From Megalobrama amblycephala (lineage: Eukaryota > Chordata > Actinopteri > Cypriniformes > Xenocyprididae): a stretch of 64,000 nt of DNA. Below are positions 54,425-64,000 of the stretch, piece after piece. The translations under genes were made by a program, and so were the position numbers. The stretch's first letter is position 1, and every line of letters starts with the position of its first letter. The notes beneath the pieces are model-generated. The model worked only from the letters and a program-made list of their open reading frames with translations. It was not told the DNA's origin and did no database searches. Location of the stretch: contig NC_063049.1 of assembly GCF_018812025.1 (NCBI RefSeq), positions 3,844,917 through 3,908,916 of the forward strand, in the 5' to 3' direction.

Positions 54425-55620
54425 ACGTGACGAATAAACAAAAAAGTCATGGCTCTCCTGAGCCAAATTGATGAATTTGGCCCATTCATCCATTAGGGCG
54501 GTCGGTAATTCTGTTACGTTCACTGGTGTGTAGAAACATGCACGACGAGGAGTATAAGATCAAAGTACAACTTTACTAGATAATCCAAAGGAGCATACAG
54601 GAACACAGGAGATATACACACGCTAACATACAACAATTACCGACAAAGACAAGAGTGAAGGGTGAGTGGTTATATACAAGTCCTAAAGAGTGCTGATGAT
54701 GATGATTGTCTTCAGGTGCGTGTGATGGTGATGACGTGCAGGTGTAGGGCAGAGGGAATGCTGGGAAGTGTAGTGCAGGAACCGGTGGTTGTAACACAGG
54801 GATGCTGCAGCCTGTGTTTTGAAAAATCTCATCAAGTGCTTTGATATTTTCCACCAACCTTCCTAGCACCATTGTTTCATAATTAATATGAGGGTTGTGG
54901 CTAACTGCATTGGGGAAATCTGGAAGGCAGCACCCTGCAACCGCTCAACTCTTTCTCAGATTTGTGGGGTTCCCATGCTCCCTATTGTTGAAGCCAAAAG
55001 ACTCTGAGCTGCCATCCGTATCTCTTCCTGGAGAACAGTGATGGGTTCCCTTTTGACTGTGGGAGAAGTCCACTCCACCACCAAGACTTTAAGAGCATGT
55101 TGTGAGGAACTAGGAGGGCTCTTAGGTGCCGGGGCTGAACTTGGAGAACAAGTCCCCCTCCAGTCCAAGGGACCATGGAAATCTAGGTTCCTCCTGCCTC
55201 ACCATCTGAGTCTTTTTAGGATTGATCCGGCCTTCTGCAGGCTCCGGGGTGCTTTGTTGGCCAGGGGTTTTCTGCCTTCTCTCTACGTGGAGCCTCCCCT
55301 GTCATCAGTCTTGTAACAGTGGCTGTGGCCTGCTGGATTGTGGGCTCTTGAATCGTTTTCAAGTTTTGGTGGGCCCACCTAATCGCCACCTGCCATGCCT
55401 CCTCCCAGTGAATATGTGAAACCTCTAACAACTCTGCTCTGGCATCCTGCAAAGCCTCCCCATAGTTGTCCTACAAAATATCCACTCCTGTATGTTGCCA
55501 ATTCCTGGCATTCCCAAAAATCTGCCACTGTGTTTAAGCTGGGGAGTGCTGGCTGAACTCCAGAATTTGCAGAATTTGATCAGGGTGCTACATATATTGT
55601 TAAGAACTACATGTTTTCAG
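54425..55620 (-). other. Unassigned repeat-like region with minus-strand frames
   Basis: A block with TGTTAC/GTAACA ends (54512-54797) could be an LTR, but no target duplication is seen. On the minus strand 55452-55216 is open (ELLEVSHIHWEEAWQVAIRW, then QATATVTRLM) and 55168-54956 is open (VEWTSPTVKREPITVLQEEI). These may be parts of a decayed retroelement ORF. I do not recognise the family. Confidence 0.3.
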
Positions 55621-57300
55621 AAATGTACAGAAGAGAGAGCTTATTTACAGGCCCAAGAACATTAAAATATAAAGCAGCCTCTTTGAAATTGACTGAGGAA
55701 GTGGAAGAAAATGCAAAGAATATTGTCATCCTACCATCACTTAAAGGTGGTACAGAGGTTCTTTTCATCGACTGAGTTTTTGAAATGAGCGCATGCTTAA
55801 GAACAACCCCCCTCCTTCACAGCTCTTTTCGAGGGAACGCCTCCCAAAACTCGTGCACGAGTACTGGAACACGAGTGTTTACCACCTGCATTCGCTGTGT
55901 TATTAAGCTGGGCACACATTTAACGACTAGCTAAAACATTCTGACTATGCTCAACATACAGCGATAGTTTCCTGCTCCTGAAGCAGATTTATATACTTTC
56001 ACATGGAATTTGAACACCGACTGTAATCGCAGACTGAAAGCAACTGGCTCTGACGCGTTTGAGCGCGATCAGTCATAAGTATCAATTTACATTCATAATC
56101 GGCCTTACAATCGCTAAGTGTGTGTGCGACTTAAAGCCGTGGATTCATTATGTTGGACTCACCGCAGGTAACTCATAATCTGCAGTTGTTACTTCTGTCT
56201 CCTGACAAAAACATTGCATGCGGCGCCTGTGGAGTGTGGAAAGTTACTGGAGCGCGCAGCCGCGCTCGTCTCTCACAAGGAACGTCATGGCAGTGATTGA
56301 CAAGCCAGAGGGCCAATCGTTTACGCGATGATCGCGTAAACGATTAGCTGATGTTTTTAAGGCCCTACCTCGTGCACAGATGATGTATATTAATAATATT
56401 CCTTTCAGTGCACCTAATAAATAGTCTTTTATCAGTTAGTAAAGACAGTTTCAAGTAATATTGCAAAAATGTATAAAACAAAACATCCTCTATAACACCT
56501 TTAAAGCAAGTGGGGATGAGACAGACATATTCACTTAAGGAGGATATGTCACCCTGGCAGAAGAAATTCAAAGAGAAAATAGAACTGGAATGTAAGCACC
56601 TAAACAAAGTATTTTATGACAATTTTATGACTGGTTAATATGCTACAAACACATGCATTAAGTCCTCATGGATGAATTTTGTAAAAAAAAAAATCACAGA
56701 ATAAAGCATAAAAAATGCAGAATAAAATACAAAACCTATCAAAAGTTTGGAAAAATTGTAATTGTACAATTGAAATATGTCTCTTATGCTCACCAATTAT
56801 GATTTATTTATTCAAAAAGTGCAGTAAATATTAAAATTTAAAATAGCTGTTTTCTATGTAAATATATTCTAAAATGCACAATATATGTGGTCAAATCTGA
56901 ATGTTCAGCATCATTACTCCAGTCTTCAGTGTCACATGATCCTTCAGAAATCATGATGATTTGATGCTCAAGAAACATTTATGATTAGTATCAATGCTGA
57001 AAATAAATGGCTCAAAACTTGCATTTCTTACACACACACAAAACCCCACATTAACCCCTGGACACTAGTGTTGACCCTCCTCACGGAGGCCCCAAACACA
57101 GCGAGCCCTTTCAAACTCAGGAGTCAAACCAAATTATAATCATAGGGAAAAAAGAAAAATCATACATGTACATAAACACATAAATAAACTCAACAACTGG
57201 ATATCAAATTCAAAATAGATTTTAACAATCAATAGATTGAGAGAGAAAAGACAGAATACATGTGCTCGCGCTCTCTGAACATCTGAACAAACGATGATCA
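55621..57300. other. Repeat-rich non-coding interval
   Basis: 55745-56390 has the phrases GACTGAGTTTTTGAAATGAG and GCGCATGCTTAAGAACAAC of a widespread fish repeat and a 31-bp palindrome. 56880-57000 contains CATTACTCCAGTCTTCAGTG and CACATGATCCTTCAGAAATC, shared with the Tc1-type element at 37620-37680. No gene. Confidence 0.5.
56315..56345. repeat. Perfect 14-bp-arm palindrome
   Basis: AATCGTTTACGCGA, TGA, TCGCGTAAACGATT: perfect arms with a 3-base loop. Confidence 0.95.
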
Positions 57301-57358
57301 AATGCACATTGACGGATCTTCTTCTGTCTGTTCTCCAATCAAATGTGTATTTCTGCAG

Positions 57359-58170
57359 ACGCATGTAAACTGGTTAACATACGCAGTATGTCACAAGTGT
57401 TTTTCCACCCATATGCTACCAACATGGATTAAAGGATTTAATGAGAGTGAATTTCGGGATATTGCTAATTGCTTTGGGAACGCTGGGGATTTACACAATG
57501 TGGGAGTGCCATAGATGACATTATTGCCTCACCAGAAAACCCAGCAGAATACTACAACCGAGAGGGGTCATACTCGATCATCGTCCGATGTCGTAGTCGA
57601 TGACAGTTTGAAATACTGGGCCAGGGAGAGCGCATGATGCCTATGTTTTAGTGAATTCCTGCCTTTACCAGAGAGGATCTTTCCCAGCTTTACAGAGACA
57701 ATGGAGGGGGGTATATGTTCCGCTTGTGCTCCTGGGAGATTCAGCATATCCTTTGCTGCCATGGCTAATGAAGCCCTACCCAGACAGAGCTGGAATATCT
57801 CCCATTTAACAAAATTTCAATAACAGGCTAAGCAGGGCACTAATGGTTGTGGGGCGAGCTTTTGGGCACCTTAAGGGAAGGTGGCGGTGTCTTCTTAAGA
57901 GGTTCGATAACCACGTTTAGTTTCTGAGCACCATTGTATCAGCATGTTGTGTGCTTCACAGTTTTTTGTGATGTACATGGGGAAGATTACCAGGAGATGG
58001 AAGAACAAGATCAGGAGCATGGATTGCACCATCCTATCCAAATGGACCACAGTAGCAATGCCATTCAAGAAGCCCTGGCATCTTTTTTATCAAGGCATTA
58101 GTCAAAGACATGTTGAACACCAGCACACTGAGGAATTCCACTTATGTTTCACATTAATGTAGCCATGACA
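57359..58170 (+). pseudogene. Second PIF/Harbinger transposase pseudogene
   Basis: After a CTGCAG acceptor-like site the frame reads FRDIANCFGNAGDLHNVG, then in another frame AIDDIIASPENPAEYYNREG, SYSII. Downstream are LVNSCLYQRG, VPLVLLGDSAYPLLPWLMKP (second catalytic Asp in GDSAYP), NRLSRALMVVGRAFGHLKGR and WRCLLKRFDN, then SACCVLHSF, the DDE_Tnp_4 order. Frames change several times and stops are present. It belongs to a different Harbinger lineage from the one at 52004-54420 (AYPLLPWLMKP versus YACRHYFMTPF). Confidence 0.8.
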
Positions 58171-58194
58171 TTTTGCAGGGCCTTATTAACAATA

Positions 58195-58443
58195 ACCTAT
58201 AAATATAATTTTGGTTTGACTGTATAAATGTATATGTCAGATAACACTTTAGCAAAACATGGTCAGGTCAAAGTGTCTGAATAATTTTTGGTTCCAAATT
58301 TTTATCAATTTACTATATGAAGAATTTTGGGTATAATATGTTACAGTTTATTTTGCTATACTCACTTACAGAAATTAACTATAGTGTCCTGCTGCACCTA
58401 CTAGTAAAAATATATAAGAAATGTCTGAATAATTTTTGGTTTG

Positions 58444-58445
<2 letters not shown>
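58195..58445. mobile_element. Tc1-like MITE fragment
   Basis: GTCTGAATAATTTTTGGTT occurs at 58277 and 58423, and GGTTTGACTGT at 58212 and 58438. These are typical of a Tc1-like MITE end. Borders unclear. Confidence 0.5.

Positions 58446-58490
<45 letters not shown>
58446..58490. repeat. (TG)n microsatellite
   Basis: TG array followed by a short (CA)n at 58501-58514, forming an inverted pair. Confidence 0.95.
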
Positions 58491-58493
<3 letters not shown>

Positions 58494-58514
58494 CAGCGCG
58501 CACACACACACACA

Positions 58515-59451
58515 TTGCTACTGGGATAATACTATAAGTCATCATATAAGGCTTTTCCAAAAAAATAAACAAAATAATATATCATTAGACCTAATATATT
58601 AGTGAAATACATCAAACAATGAGGCAGGGTAATTGTATTTGTATGCATGTTACACAACAATAGTACAGCAGAGCAGCAGTACTTATAGATCAGCTAGAAC
58701 AAAACATTTATACAATATGGTCATGGTCAACATTTCCATCAGGATTGAAATAGTACAGGTTTGTCATCATTGGCAAATGATGTTGTTCATTCAGTTGTCA
58801 TTTTTTGGTAATTTTCACGATGTATACATGAGTATATGTGAGAAATGTGTAAAAATACACAAACCACTGCCAATCAACATCGAATCAAATGTTCCGGGTG
58901 AGTTGCTACATTTATCAGACATGCAATAGAGCAGCCGGGAGGTTGATTGACAAGCGATCTAACCAATCAGAATGCCGAATCCGCCATTTGGCCCAACAAA
59001 GCACTCAGGAGTTAGAAACTCGGTGGACTTAAACTTGAAAAATTGTGTATATTGATGTCTTTCCACATTAGAAACAACATTCCTTCTCATGTTCATTCAT
59101 GTTTATTTGATGCTATAGGTTAACTAGTATGAAGAGATGATCGATTCACGAGCCTCTTGAGCTGAGGCGCTACAGCGATCTGTGACGACACATTAGTTTG
59201 AATTTTTTTTTTTTAAACTACACAGTTTTAAAGCTGGGACTTTGTTTAATATCATAAGTAACCTGCTCTGTCTTATCTGTCGACGTCTTGTCAGTGTCCT
59301 CTTTGCTTCGTGATGTATTTTTCACTGCGTGTGGCCTGACAGCGCCATGGCTTGTCGGACAAAGCAACAGTAACTAAGGGGGCTGGGTCTTTGAGAAGGG
59401 TCAGTTGTTCAAAAAATGAGTCAAAGCGATAGAGAAAAACTGTAACATCCA
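58515..59451. other. Non-coding interval
   Basis: No gene recognised. T-run at 59202-59213. Confidence 0.5.
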
Positions 59452-59460
59452 GTAGTTTAT

Positions 59461-60036
59461 TAGCCTGGTAATACCAGACTCTGCTACTTCACTTTGCTTC
59501 GTAGACAGAGTCTGGAATGGCATAATAGAGAAGTGTTTTCTCTCTCGCTAGGGGACGCTTGTCTGAAGTTTAAAATCATTGGTTACCCGTAAGCCAATCA
59601 GATACGTTTAGTTATGACGTATGTTATCCGCCTGTACAGCCGCATCGAAGCACAGACATCATGCATCGAACTCAAATCTATGATTGAACTTCCACTGTAA
59701 ACCTGTTGTAAACACATGATGATGTGAGCGAAATACCGGAGTGAACATGGCTGTAAACGACTTTTGCAGATTATGCGAAGTTAATGCATCCCGAAGTTTG
59801 CATCCCGTGTCTCGTTTCCCATTTCCGCGGTCGTTTCGGTTTTCGATTTCTCTAACCTACAATGTAAAACTCGGCGCTTAGCATCTACGTCACGGCTCTC
59901 AGCCCGCCCTCTGTTCGTTGATTGGCCCGGCTGTTTCCAGACCGGTGGCAAACACAAAGCTCTGACGCTGTATCAGACTGAGTACAGAAGCGAAATGAAA
60001 TTGAGCGGAAGTAGGAAGTCTGACGTAGTCAGGCTA
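59461..60036. mobile_element. MITE with 9-bp target duplication, 576 bp
   Basis: Starts TAGCCTGGTAATACCAGACT and ends AGTCTGACGTAGTCAGGCTA, with the perfect duplication GTAGTTTAT (59452-59460, 60037-60045). At 59748 (plus) a short ORF begins MAVNDFCRLCEVNASRS, a Cys pair reminiscent of a zinc-binding transposase N-terminus. A 9-bp duplication suggests Mutator-like, Merlin-like or an unusual hAT. Confidence 0.85.
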
Positions 60037-60045
60037 GTAGTTTAT

Positions 60046-60383
60046 ACCAGATAATGCGAACTACAGAAGAAAAGATGAATATCCTGCAATCATTGATGTA
60101 CTGACATGATAACTGATGACAGGTGTGTGATTTGCAGTCGGAGAAGAGATTTCTATGACCCGAGTGCTGCCGTCACCTCACTTTTGTTCACCAAAATCTG
60201 CTCCAAAATCTCACAGATATTATTTTAGAGGTGGTTTGTGACATGCATAATGAATGAGTGCTGATGGGAAATGAGGAAATGTGCGATCCCAAATCTCTTA
60301 GTAACAAGCTTTTGAGAAAAAAACCTCCCACATCCACTCCATCAGGGAAGATTTTTGTTGGGTGTTTCCGGAGTTATTCATGA
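60046..60383. other. Non-coding, upstream of a TATA-like site
   Basis: No gene recognised. Confidence 0.4.
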
Positions 60384-60391
60384 TATAAAAG
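60384..60391 (+). promoter_or_regulatory. TATA box of a candidate promoter
   Basis: TATAAAAG is followed about 30 bp later by a short exon-like stretch (about 60414-60454) ending in a strong donor CACG|GTAAGA at 60455. Confidence 0.35.
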
Positions 60392-60841
60392 AGCAGCTCA
60401 TGAACACCATCATCATCTGATGGACAGCGTCTTCAGTCCGCAGTCTGATTCACGGTAAGATCATGTCGTTTCATGTGTGAGTTATTGTGTTGTTCATGTG
60501 TTGTTCTGCTTGTTGACTCTCTAGTGTGCTTGTTTATGTGGACAGTGTTGAAGAAAGTAAAGAAATTAACATGGAATTGTTTAAAGAAGTTTTCTTTCAG
60601 GTCCTTGTCAGGACCATATTCCATTTTAGGTTCTTGAGATTCATTGATGATGATTTCCAGCTCATAAACATCATCATCTGTCTTGTAGTTTGATGTTTTA
60701 TAATTCCAGCTCAGATCATGAGATGAAGTTTATATCATCAGCTATCTTTGTGTTTCAGCCTCGGGAATCACTGTGATCATTTGTGCTTAAACTAGTTTCC
60801 TTTAATGAACATTGTGTGTGATTTCAGTACAGCAGATTCAA

Positions 60842-61108
60842 ATGGAAAAACTTTACAGATTTCCATTTCTTGAAGAAAAAAGGCTTGAAAAGCAGCAGAA
60901 GAATCAATATTTTAGAAAGATCATGTCATTTTTGCTTTCTCTCTTGTTAAAGCGGAATTCAGTAAGATTTGCGAAGCTCCCCCTACAGTTTCCTTCAGTG
61001 AATCACACTGTTGTAAATACTCCAAGCGCGGCTCTGGACTACAGCGACTACAACGCTCACCAGCACAGTAGTTTTGCAAATACAGTACAAGAAAGAGGAG
61101 GTGGGTAA
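60842..61108 (+). other. Candidate coding exon running into a MITE
   Basis: The acceptor GTGATTTCAG ends at 60827. ATG at 60842 encodes MEKLYRFPFLEEKRLEKQQK and continues through the MITE at 60951 to a stop at 61108. Only about 36 codons precede the MITE. Family unknown. If real, its C-terminus is transposon-derived; equally it could be chance. Confidence 0.25.
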
Positions 61109-61362
61109 TTTGCAAATACAGTACACTCGATGGAGGTTTTGTTTTTGAATTACCGTAAAGCATTTTGTCACTCTCGTGTGAACGTGAACATGAGGCGAGA
61201 TTGTGTCGGGTCGATGCAGCTCAACTTGCAAGTGCTGTTTTCTGGCGTAGACGTGCCAGAGGGGGTTAGTGCACGCCTCAAACACACCACTACAAGTCAA
61301 TTAACCATCGTAAGGACTTAGAAAACTATTTATGAAGGTAAAAAAAGTTACTTAGTTCTGCT
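60951..61362. mobile_element. TTAA-target MITE, 412 bp
   Basis: Starts AGCGGAATTCAGTAA and ends TTACTTAGTTCTGCT, imperfect inverted repeats flanked by TTAA (60947-60950, 61363-61366). G+C-rich interior. No transposase. Confidence 0.75.
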
Positions 61363-61522
61363 TTAATTTGTTGGTTACTTAGATGTGAAAAAACACAGTG
61401 AAGTTTACAGATGAAATCAAGCAGCTGCAAAGCATTTCTCACTTTACTTCAGCTGTCGTAGTTGAGCCGAACCAGTTCTGAAACTTTAGGCTGGTTTTTC
61501 ACTCAAACTATCATTATTAGTT

Positions 61523-61800
61523 AAAGGATTAGTCCACTTTTAAATAAACTTTTCCTGATAATTTACTCACCCCCATGTCATCCAAGATGTTCATGTCTTT
61601 CTTTCTTCAGTCGAAAAGAAATTAAGGTTTTTTATGAAAACATTCCAGGGTTTTTCTCCTTATAGTGGACTTGAATGGGCACCAAACGATTGAAGGCCAA
61701 AATTAGTTTCACTGCAGCTTCAAATTGTTCTACACGATCCCAGATGAGAAATAAGGGTCTTATCTAGTGAAACCATCGCTCATTTTCTGAAAAAAATTGA
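61523..61800. mobile_element. Left part of an abundant TTAA-type MITE
   Basis: TTAA then AGGATTAGTCCACTTTTAAA and TTACTCACCCCCATGTCATC, hallmark phrases of a very common cyprinid MITE. The right terminus is not seen. Confidence 0.65.
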
Positions 61801-61807
61801 GAATTAT

Positions 61808-61930
61808 ACAGGGTTCCCACACGCCTTGAAAGTCCTTGAAAGTACTTGGATTTCAGACACATGAATTCAAGGCCTGGAAAGTACTTGAAAGCAAATATTG
61901 GTCCTTGAAAGTGCTTGAATTAAATTTGAA
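61808..61930. repeat. Interspersed repeat of the CCTTGAAAGT type
   Basis: GGGTTCCCACACGCCTTGAA with repeated TCCTTGAAAGT units. A widespread fish repeat; class unknown. Confidence 0.6.
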
Positions 61931-62019
61931 ATACATTTTGTGAAAATGTATTATAAGATGCCCCTTTTAGTCCTAGTATATTTGTTTCGGAATAATATTT
62001 TACAATCAGTTTCCGAGTG

Positions 62020-62875
62020 TTTTCCATTGATCGGGTATCGGCCAGACGGGACCGATCCAAGTCCGATACTGAGCGTGTACTATTTTGTTATTGTGTTAAG
62101 CTCCACAAAAGGCACAAAAACATTAAAAAGCACCGTAAAGTATCTGTGCACTATATTCCAGGTGTTCTGAAGCCATTCCATGGTTTAATTTGAGGTACAG
62201 ATGAATATTGAAGTGTTTAAATTAAAGTTCTCGTAAATGCCTCCCTCCGCTGCGGCTGTCAGTCATTCTCCATTCAGCATTCAGACTGCGTGTCGCGTTC
62301 GGTTACGACAGTCAAGATGAATCAATGTTTCTATTATTATACTTAATCTGTAGACAACGATACCGGTAATACAATACGCATCAATATATCTTCACTTTGT
62401 GCTTTGAACTTTTCACTGCGGAGGCTGCCGCTGCACTCTGTGACTCCATGATACTTTAAGCGCATCGTTCTGCACACGGGATGCGCATAAGCGCTTTGTG
62501 CCGCTCTGTATGGGAGCCCTTCATATTACAGTTTTTCTCAGTCGCTTTGGTGAATTTCTCACATCACTATTTACATTTGCACAACAATTAGTTCAACCTC
62601 CACAACATTTAGTCATTTGTGCACATCATAGTAGCAGTTTCTCATTCCTTCAAACAAATTGCAAATGCTTTTGGACAAGCATCAATTGCTTTCATACAAC
62701 GGAAAATTATCGTTTAACGCGACCGTCACATCCCGTGAGGCATACAGTTTTTTTAGGTAATTTAGCACTTTTCTTACTTTTCTTATACACAATTACTTGA
62801 ATATCGGATCGGTATCGGCCGATACTGAATCTCAGGTATCGGAAACGAAAAAGGCGGATCGGTGCATCCCTAGTG
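62020..62875. mobile_element. hAT-type element with CCGATAC motifs, carrying a Tc1-like insertion
   Basis: Right end GGCGGATCGGTGCATCCCTA with GTATCGGCCGATACTGAATC. Corresponding GGGTATCGGCCAGACGGGAC at 62032. A piece starting ACAGTTTTTCTCAGTCGCTT (62528) looks like the end of the Tc1/IS630-type family found again at 62887. Left terminus missing. Confidence 0.55.
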
Positions 62876-62886
62876 TCAATATATTA

Positions 62887-63890
62887 CAGTTTTTTACGAT
62901 TGCTTACACACTAAAATTAAACTTTTCCCACAATTAGCAAAAACTTACACTCAAGGAGCAAAACACAAAGCTAGATCTGCACAACTATAAGCACATTCTC
63001 AGCCTCACACTTTTTGCAAAACACTACACACATTGTTTTGCACAACACTAAACACACTTCTCTACATTAGACACAGAAATCTAACATAATGTCACTTCTT
63101 TGCCATTTCAAGACACTGCTTTCCAAAATACCACACATATAAACCAATTGATCAAACATGGCCGTCAGGTGTGAAGACACTTGGGTGCTTAACTGTAAAC
63201 TCAACAATCAGGTGCTATAGTACTATAAAAAGACAAAATGTGAGTTTATGAGTCTTCAACAAAATGAAAGGCAATGTTGCAGTAAGAGGGAGAGGGAGAA
63301 ACATAATTTTGAATCATTTTGAATGTCCCGGGCCAACGCGGTGGTAACATCACAATGTATGTTGCAGTCACACAGAATGTGGTCCTCCACCTGCATGCCA
63401 ACTTAGGGTCTTACAACACGACCACATATTCACATTTTAGACAGACTGCACAAAATCGTCACAGCAGAAGACCAAATGGATGCAGAGCAGATGAGATACA
63501 TTGTCATATGGGACAATGTAAATTTCCACCTATCTGCCCTGGTCAAAAAACTGGTTTCATTAGCATCCACAATTTTCACTCCAATACATCCCACCATACG
63601 GTCCCTTCCTTAAAAACCCATTGAGGAGTTTTTTGTTTGTTTGTTTGTTGTTTTTTTTGGCATGGAAGGTTTACAATCTCCAGCCCTGTGTCAGGATATG
63701 CTTCATTCAAGCCATGGAGAAGGCCTGACCGAACTGATGCAGGATCTGTGCAAGAATGGATTCACCTTTCAAGAAGATTCTTCCCTCGCTGTCTTGCGTG
63801 AAAGGACATCGCCTGAGATGTGGATGAAGCGCTATGGCCAGATCCAGCTAGGCCAAGAGATGATGCTTTGGTGTTTTGTCTCCACAAATA
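62887..63890 (+). pseudogene. Tc1/IS630-type transposase (DDE_3) pseudogene with its 5' end
   Basis: Element end ACAGTTTTTTACGATTGCTT at 62887. Conserved pieces follow in changing frames: NITMYVAVTQNVVLHLHANL at 63350, then MDAEQMRYIVIWDNVNFHLSA (Asp of WDN, second catalytic residue) at 63478, then PIEEFF (third catalytic Glu) at 63618, then SPEMWMKRYGQI-type C-terminus near 63810-63850. DDE_3 nucleases of this kind drive TA-target transposons. At least three frameshifts; dead. The right end would be past the window edge or near 63964. Confidence 0.7.
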
Positions 63891-64000
63891 TTTTTGTTCG
63901 TGTAATATATTATATTTAGAATATGTTCTAATTTTCAGTGCAAAATATAACCTTTGGAAAGGCATTGATGTATTGAATGGTTTTACAATGTGGTGAGAAA

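Noticed and set aside
54512..54797. Block with TGTTAC...GTAACA ends as a solo LTR
   Set aside because: Flanking bases (AATTC versus CAGGG) are not duplicated and no polypurine tract or primer site adjoins it.
58446..58514. TG/CA inverted microsatellites as a structured RNA
   Set aside because: Simple repeats of opposite strand sense; no conserved non-repeat stem.

Overview
The window reads as genomic DNA of a teleost fish, most likely a cyprinid (carp/zebrafish group). Basis: a fish-specific FISNA-NACHT innate-immune receptor exon followed by 174-bp leucine-rich-repeat exons, canonical GT/AG introns, A+T-rich intergenic DNA with long microsatellites, and a dense load of hAT, PIF/Harbinger, Tc1, TTAA-target, P-like, LINE and LTR elements. 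There is no bacterial or viral gene organisation. The species is an inference.

Layout. 1-8.4 kb: minus-strand NLR (NLRC3-like) gene with a first coding exon, two short linker exons, one large FISNA-NACHT exon and three LRR exons. It carries at least three lesions and reads as a pseudogene. One LRR exon plus its introns was duplicated in tandem. One copy then took a 1.8-kb LTR-like insertion and the other a perfectly bordered palindromic MITE. 8.4-14.3 kb: mostly non-coding, with a plus-strand remnant of an HTH plus DDE integrase-core gene (12.0-13.6 kb). 14.8-16.1 kb: a G+C-rich, coding-free LTR retrotransposon with two apparently identical LTRs, a tRNA-Phe primer site and a clean 5-bp target duplication. 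17-22 kb: MITEs, a small two-exon candidate gene and a LINE RNase H fragment. 22.6-29.0 kb: a Ty3/Gypsy element on the minus strand with gag, protease, RT, RNase H and integrase, split by a 1.9-kb hAT-like element that holds another inverted-repeat element.

29-45 kb: MITEs of several superfamilies, one intact 369-codon fish gene at 32.4-33.6 kb (minus), and a decayed hAT transposase interrupted by a different non-autonomous hAT. 46-51 kb: a possible two-exon 3' gene end and otherwise quiet DNA. 50.9-54.4 kb: a minus-strand HMG-box/DUF4806-like remnant lies head-to-head with a plus-strand Harbinger transposase remnant, which is split by a P-like element containing a 180-bp tandem repeat. 57.3-58.2 kb: a second Harbinger transposase pseudogene. 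59.5-64 kb: more MITEs, a weak candidate promoter and gene, and a Tc1/IS630-type transposase pseudogene at the right edge.

Functionally this is an immune-receptor cluster edge embedded in transposon debris. Only the 32.4-33.6 kb gene looks intact, and few other reading frames are credible host genes. The most informative content is the nesting: several insertions can be bounded to the base because an uninterrupted copy of the target lies elsewhere in the window or because target duplications remain. All family assignments were made by eye from motifs and termini, without database searches.
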